NCBI GenBank assembly: GCA_903892365.1
Contig: CAITIF010000647.1
Coordinates: 1 to 9,716 of the forward strand
DNA: 9,716 nt
Origin: an uncultured Pirellula sp.
GTDB lineage: Bacteria > Planctomycetota > Planctomycetia > Pirellulales > Pirellulaceae
Direction of reading: 5' to 3'
Below the pieces are notes generated by a model. It had not been told where the DNA came from. It saw nothing but the letters and a program-made list of their open reading frames with translations, and did not search any database. Position numbers and translations under genes: made by a program. Positions 8,278 through 9,716 of this stretch are shown piece after piece. How positions within the stretch are numbered: position 1 is the stretch's first letter; every line of letters begins with the position of its first letter.

Positions 8278-8655
8278 ATGTCCAGCGACTTGAATCCGTA
8301 CGAAGCAACTTCGGTATCAAGCCGTGTGGAATCCAAGAAAACGCCGGAATCTGTACGACGCACTCGGTTTGCTATTTCCATGTGGGTGTGCGGTGTTTCG
8401 GGAATCGGCTTTATGCCCAGCTTGGCACAGCCGGAGACTTGGGGAGAGCAAGTTGTTCCCTTCAGCATGCACCTGGCTTGGTTGGGCTCCTTTTGTTGTA
8501 GCGTCGCATCGATCTTATCCGCATGCTTCTTGTTCTCGTTGCCTCGCATTATGGACAAGATCGGTGCAGTTTTTTGTTTAATTCTGGTAGGCTTCTGGCC
8601 CTGCTTATTTGCAATTCAATGGTGGCTTGCCTTCGCGCTGACAGCACGCTCTTAG
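8278..8655 (+). CDS. Small integral membrane protein with N-terminal NPYEA motif
   Basis: A 125-residue protein starting three bases after the permease stop codon, hence probably translated from the same mRNA. The N-terminal ~30 residues are polar and carry NPYEA at 6-10; to my knowledge a near-terminal NPY-[EQ]-x motif is frequent in small planctomycete membrane proteins. Hydrophobic segments follow at about 31-48, 64-88 and 95-122, suggesting three membrane passes; the first is the weakest. The cysteines at 38, 73, 74, 83, 100 and 109 lie in or next to membrane segments and do not form a metal-binding pattern. I do not recognise a named family. The tight spacing suggests it may act with the permease, for example as an accessory subunit, but this is only context. 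The ATG at 8278 is the first in the frame and fits the spacing. Confidence 0.75.
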   Translation: MSSDLNPYEATSVSSRVESKKTPESVRRTRFAISMWVCGVSGIGFMPSLAQPETWGEQVVPFSMHLAWLGSFCCSVASILSACFLFSLPRIMDKIGAVFCLILVGFWPCLFAIQWWLAFALTARS

Positions 8656-8680
8656 GATTTGTCTTTTGCCTTCCCGCTTA

Positions 8681-8707
8681 ATTGGGTTCATTGGGTTCAT
8701 TGGGTTT
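8681..8707. repeat. 9-bp tandem repeat, three copies
   Basis: ATTGGGTTC at 8681-8689 and 8690-8698, then ATTGGGTTT at 8699-8707. On the minus strand it encodes the NEP-type tail (KPNEPNEPN) directly before the stop codon of the receiver remnant. The period of nine keeps the frame. It looks like replication slippage at the end of the gene. Confidence 0.85.
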
Positions 8708-8983
8708 CAGCAACCATTTTTGGCATATGGACAAAAGCTTCTGCCGACCGATGGGTTTACTTTCATAATCATCGCAACCTGCTTTTAGGCACTTTTGATG
8801 ATCTTCGGTCAATGCATGCGCGGTCAACGCCACGATCGGAATGCGCAGATCTCGCGCACGTAGAGTTTGAGTCAATTGGTATCCATCCCTTTCCGGAATT
8901 TGAATATCGGTCACTAAAAGGTCGAACGGCAGTCCAGTGACAACTGCGAGGTCGATCAATTCCAGTGCAATTCGTCCGTTCTC

Positions 8984-9004
8984 TACTACTGCTACTATTA
9001 CTAC
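8984..9004. repeat. GTA-type triplet microsatellite inside the receiver remnant
   Basis: On the minus strand seven consecutive codons read GTA GTA ATA GTA GCA GTA GTA, five exact GTA units and two single-base variants, encoding VVIVAVV. On the plus strand it appears as TAC repeats. Receiver domains usually have about four or five residues between the Gly-Ala of the helix-1 end and the Glu-Asn-Gly of helix 2; here there are eight. The excess suggests expansion by slippage of roughly three codons. Confidence 0.8.
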
Positions 9005-9130
9005 TGTGGCACCGGTTTTGCGGCCCGAACAAATGCCGTGTCCCTGCTTGCTCTGCTTCCGATGGCCCCTTTCGGTCGAAAAGTGTGGGTCGAAAGATTG
9101 TTAGCGAAAGTAAGGTTCTGAATTTTTTTG

Positions 9131-9159
9131 CCTCACATTTTTCGCCCCACATTTTTTCG
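9131..9159. repeat. Two tandem copies of a CCYCACATTTTT(T)CG motif
   Basis: CCTCACATTTTTCG at 9131-9144 is followed immediately by CCCCACATTTTTTCG at 9145-9159. They differ by one substitution and one extra T. It is a short imperfect tandem duplication in the gene-free stretch, with no assigned role. Confidence 0.6.
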
Positions 9160-9302
9160 ACAGACGCTTTCAGTACCTTTCGTTCGTGAGTCAGGGAAAT
9201 CCCCATCAAACAAGTAGCGACCACTTGTCTTTTCTGTTAAACAAAACCATCGGCAAGTTTTTGAAAAACAAACATTTTTTGAATCCGCGACCATGATTTC
9301 AG

Positions 9303-9316
9303 CGAACATATGTTCG
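9303..9316. promoter_or_regulatory. Perfect 14-bp palindrome matching a LexA-box pattern
   Basis: CGAACATATGTTCG is fully palindromic and ends 52 bases before the ATG at 9369. It fits the Gram-positive/actinobacterial SOS-box core CGAAC-RNRY-GTTC. A dimeric repressor could bind here and control the FGE-like gene. No LexA gene or other SOS gene is in the window, and planctomycete LexA specificity may differ, so the factor is unknown. The palindrome is seen; the role is inference. Confidence 0.35.
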
Positions 9317-9368
9317 TACCCACTTTGGGGCCAAACAGAAATGCCGGATATCAAACGGAACCATCAAG

Positions 9369-9716
9369 ATGAGAACACTAGCAAAAACACTCGCTGTGTT
9401 CGTTGCCATAGCAAGCCTCGCAACGGCACAAGAAAAAACAGCTAAGCCAGATATCGTCGATAAAGCTAGTGAACAGGCTTACGCAAAGCTCAAGGGAAAC
9501 CGTCCTGGCGAGGCGCGTGAGTTTGAAATCGCGCCCGGCGTGATGATGACCTTCTGCTGGTGCCCGGAGGGTGAGTTTCTGATGGGTAGCCCGCCATCCG
9601 AGGAGGGTAGGGAAAGCAGGGAAGATCAGGCCAAAGTCTCCCTGAGCAAGGGCTTTTGGATCTCAAAAACCGAAGTGACCCAGTCACAGTGGGCGGCGGT
9701 TATGGGGAGCAACCCA
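9369..9716 (+). CDS. Secreted FGE-sulfatase-domain protein, 5' part only
   Basis: The first 116 residues of a protein that runs off the right edge without a stop. Residues 1-20 form a signal peptide (basic MRTLAK, hydrophobic core, likely cleavage after LATA before Gln21), so it should be exported. A ~35-residue linker leads into a formylglycine-generating-enzyme (SUMF1/FGE-sulfatase) domain beginning near residue 56: CPEGEFLMGSP (65-75), acidic EEGRESRED (78-86), then KGFWISKTEVTQSQWAAVMG (94-113). This is the family's usual opening, [WV]-I-P-x-G-x-F-x-M-G-S...F-x-[IM]-x-[KR]-x-E-V-T-x-x-Q-[WY]. True FGE oxidises a sulfatase cysteine to formylglycine using a later cysteine pair, which lies outside the window, so activity cannot be judged; many members are non-enzymatic. 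The ATG at 9369 is chosen because the signal peptide begins there. Its Shine-Dalgarno is weak. Confidence 0.85.
   Translation, partial: MRTLAKTLAVFVAIASLATAQEKTAKPDIVDKASEQAYAKLKGNRPGEAREFEIAPGVMMTFCWCPEGEFLMGSPPSEEGRESREDQAKVSLSKGFWISKTEVTQSQWAAVMGSNP

Larger units (their letters stand above)
8678..9025 (-). pseudogene. Truncated response-regulator receiver domain
   Basis: The 3' part of a CheY-like receiver, probably the tail of a hybrid histidine kinase or a stand-alone regulator. Visible features are RKTGAT (from 9022), VENGRIALELID, the phospho-acceptor Asp in LLVTDIQIP (codon at 8906-8908), the switch Thr in ALTAHAL (8822-8824) and the conserved Lys in GCDDYESKPI (8756-8758), followed by LLKPNEPNEPN and TAA. 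The first strand, its acidic pair and most of helix 1 (about 25 residues) are missing. The frame stays open upstream to a stop at 9101-9103 but has no ATG or GTG start and its sequence no longer looks like a receiver; the first usable start, a TTG at 8957-8959, lies inside the domain. Without the acidic pair it cannot bind Mg2+ and should not be phosphorylated. It converges on the small membrane-protein gene. A decayed remnant is the best reading; a sequencing frameshift further upstream cannot be excluded. Confidence 0.8.
9026..9368. other. Gene-free intergenic stretch rich in A/T tracts
   Basis: I see no convincing gene here. An open minus-strand frame to 9100 continues from the receiver remnant but has no ATG or GTG start and no recognisable sequence. 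The stretch holds several T and A tracts (9123-9129, 9138-9142, 9152-9157, and the short palindrome GTTTTTGAAAAAC at 9257-9269), a duplicated CCYCACATTTTT(T)CG motif (9131-9159), two copies of GGTCGAAA (9074-9081, 9088-9095), a weak hairpin ACAAGT-N7-ACTTGT (9210-9228), and a 14-bp palindrome at 9303-9316. It should contain the promoter of the rightward gene at 9369, but no standard -35/-10 pair stands out. Confidence 0.6.

Noticed and set aside
8769..9224. 151-codon minus-strand open frame overlapping the receiver remnant
   Set aside because: It is the neighbouring reading frame of the receiver remnant, with the triplet repeat read as poly-Ser/Asn; no family features, so a shadow.
9210..9228. 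Hairpin ACAAGT-N7-ACTTGT followed by CTTTTCTG, as an intrinsic terminator
   Set aside because: The stem is only 6 bp with a 7-base loop, the T-run is broken, and no rightward gene ends upstream of it.

Overview
The window looks like a chromosomal stretch from a planctomycete, probably a Pirellulaceae-type bacterium. This is inferred, not proven. The grounds are a small membrane protein with an N-terminal NPYEA motif, a secreted formylglycine-generating-enzyme-like protein, an FtsX permease of over 1,100 residues, starts with weak or absent Shine-Dalgarno sequences, and middling GC content by eye. Most of the window is ordinary chromosomal gene content. I found no phage, insertion sequence, CRISPR array, tRNA or rRNA.

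Layout from left to right. Positions 1-215 hold short perfect palindromes of a REP/BIME-like family: a head-to-head pair at 1-52 and a single unit at 188-215, which ends four bases beyond the hemL stop codon. Next come two leftward genes: hemL (220-1521, glutamate-1-semialdehyde aminomutase) and, upstream of it, a 108-residue protein (1568-1894) whose C-terminal end resembles the helical hairpin of ribosomal protein L7/L12. A gap of about 93 bp separates these from a rightward series: a membrane-anchored TPR-like protein (1988-3076), purF (3177-4769), a 1167-residue FtsX-family ABC permease (4771-8274) and a 125-residue membrane protein (8278-8655). The last three are separated by 1 and 3 bases, so they are almost certainly one transcript.

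Facing this series is a decayed leftward response-regulator receiver domain (about 9025 down to 8678). It lacks its N-terminal strand and acidic pair and has no plausible start. It carries a GTA-type triplet repeat and a 9-bp tandem repeat at its end. A gene-free, T/A-tract-rich stretch (9026-9368) follows, with a 14-bp palindrome matching the Gram-positive/actinobacterial LexA-box pattern. A signal-peptide-bearing FGE-sulfatase-domain protein then begins at 9369 and runs off the right edge.

Functionally, hemL serves tetrapyrrole synthesis by the C5 pathway and purF the first committed step of purine synthesis. The permease should need an ATPase partner that is not in this window. I see no convincing new multi-gene system. 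The items most worth a second look are the palindromic repeat family, the L12-like small protein, the repeat-bearing receiver remnant and the LexA-box-like palindrome.
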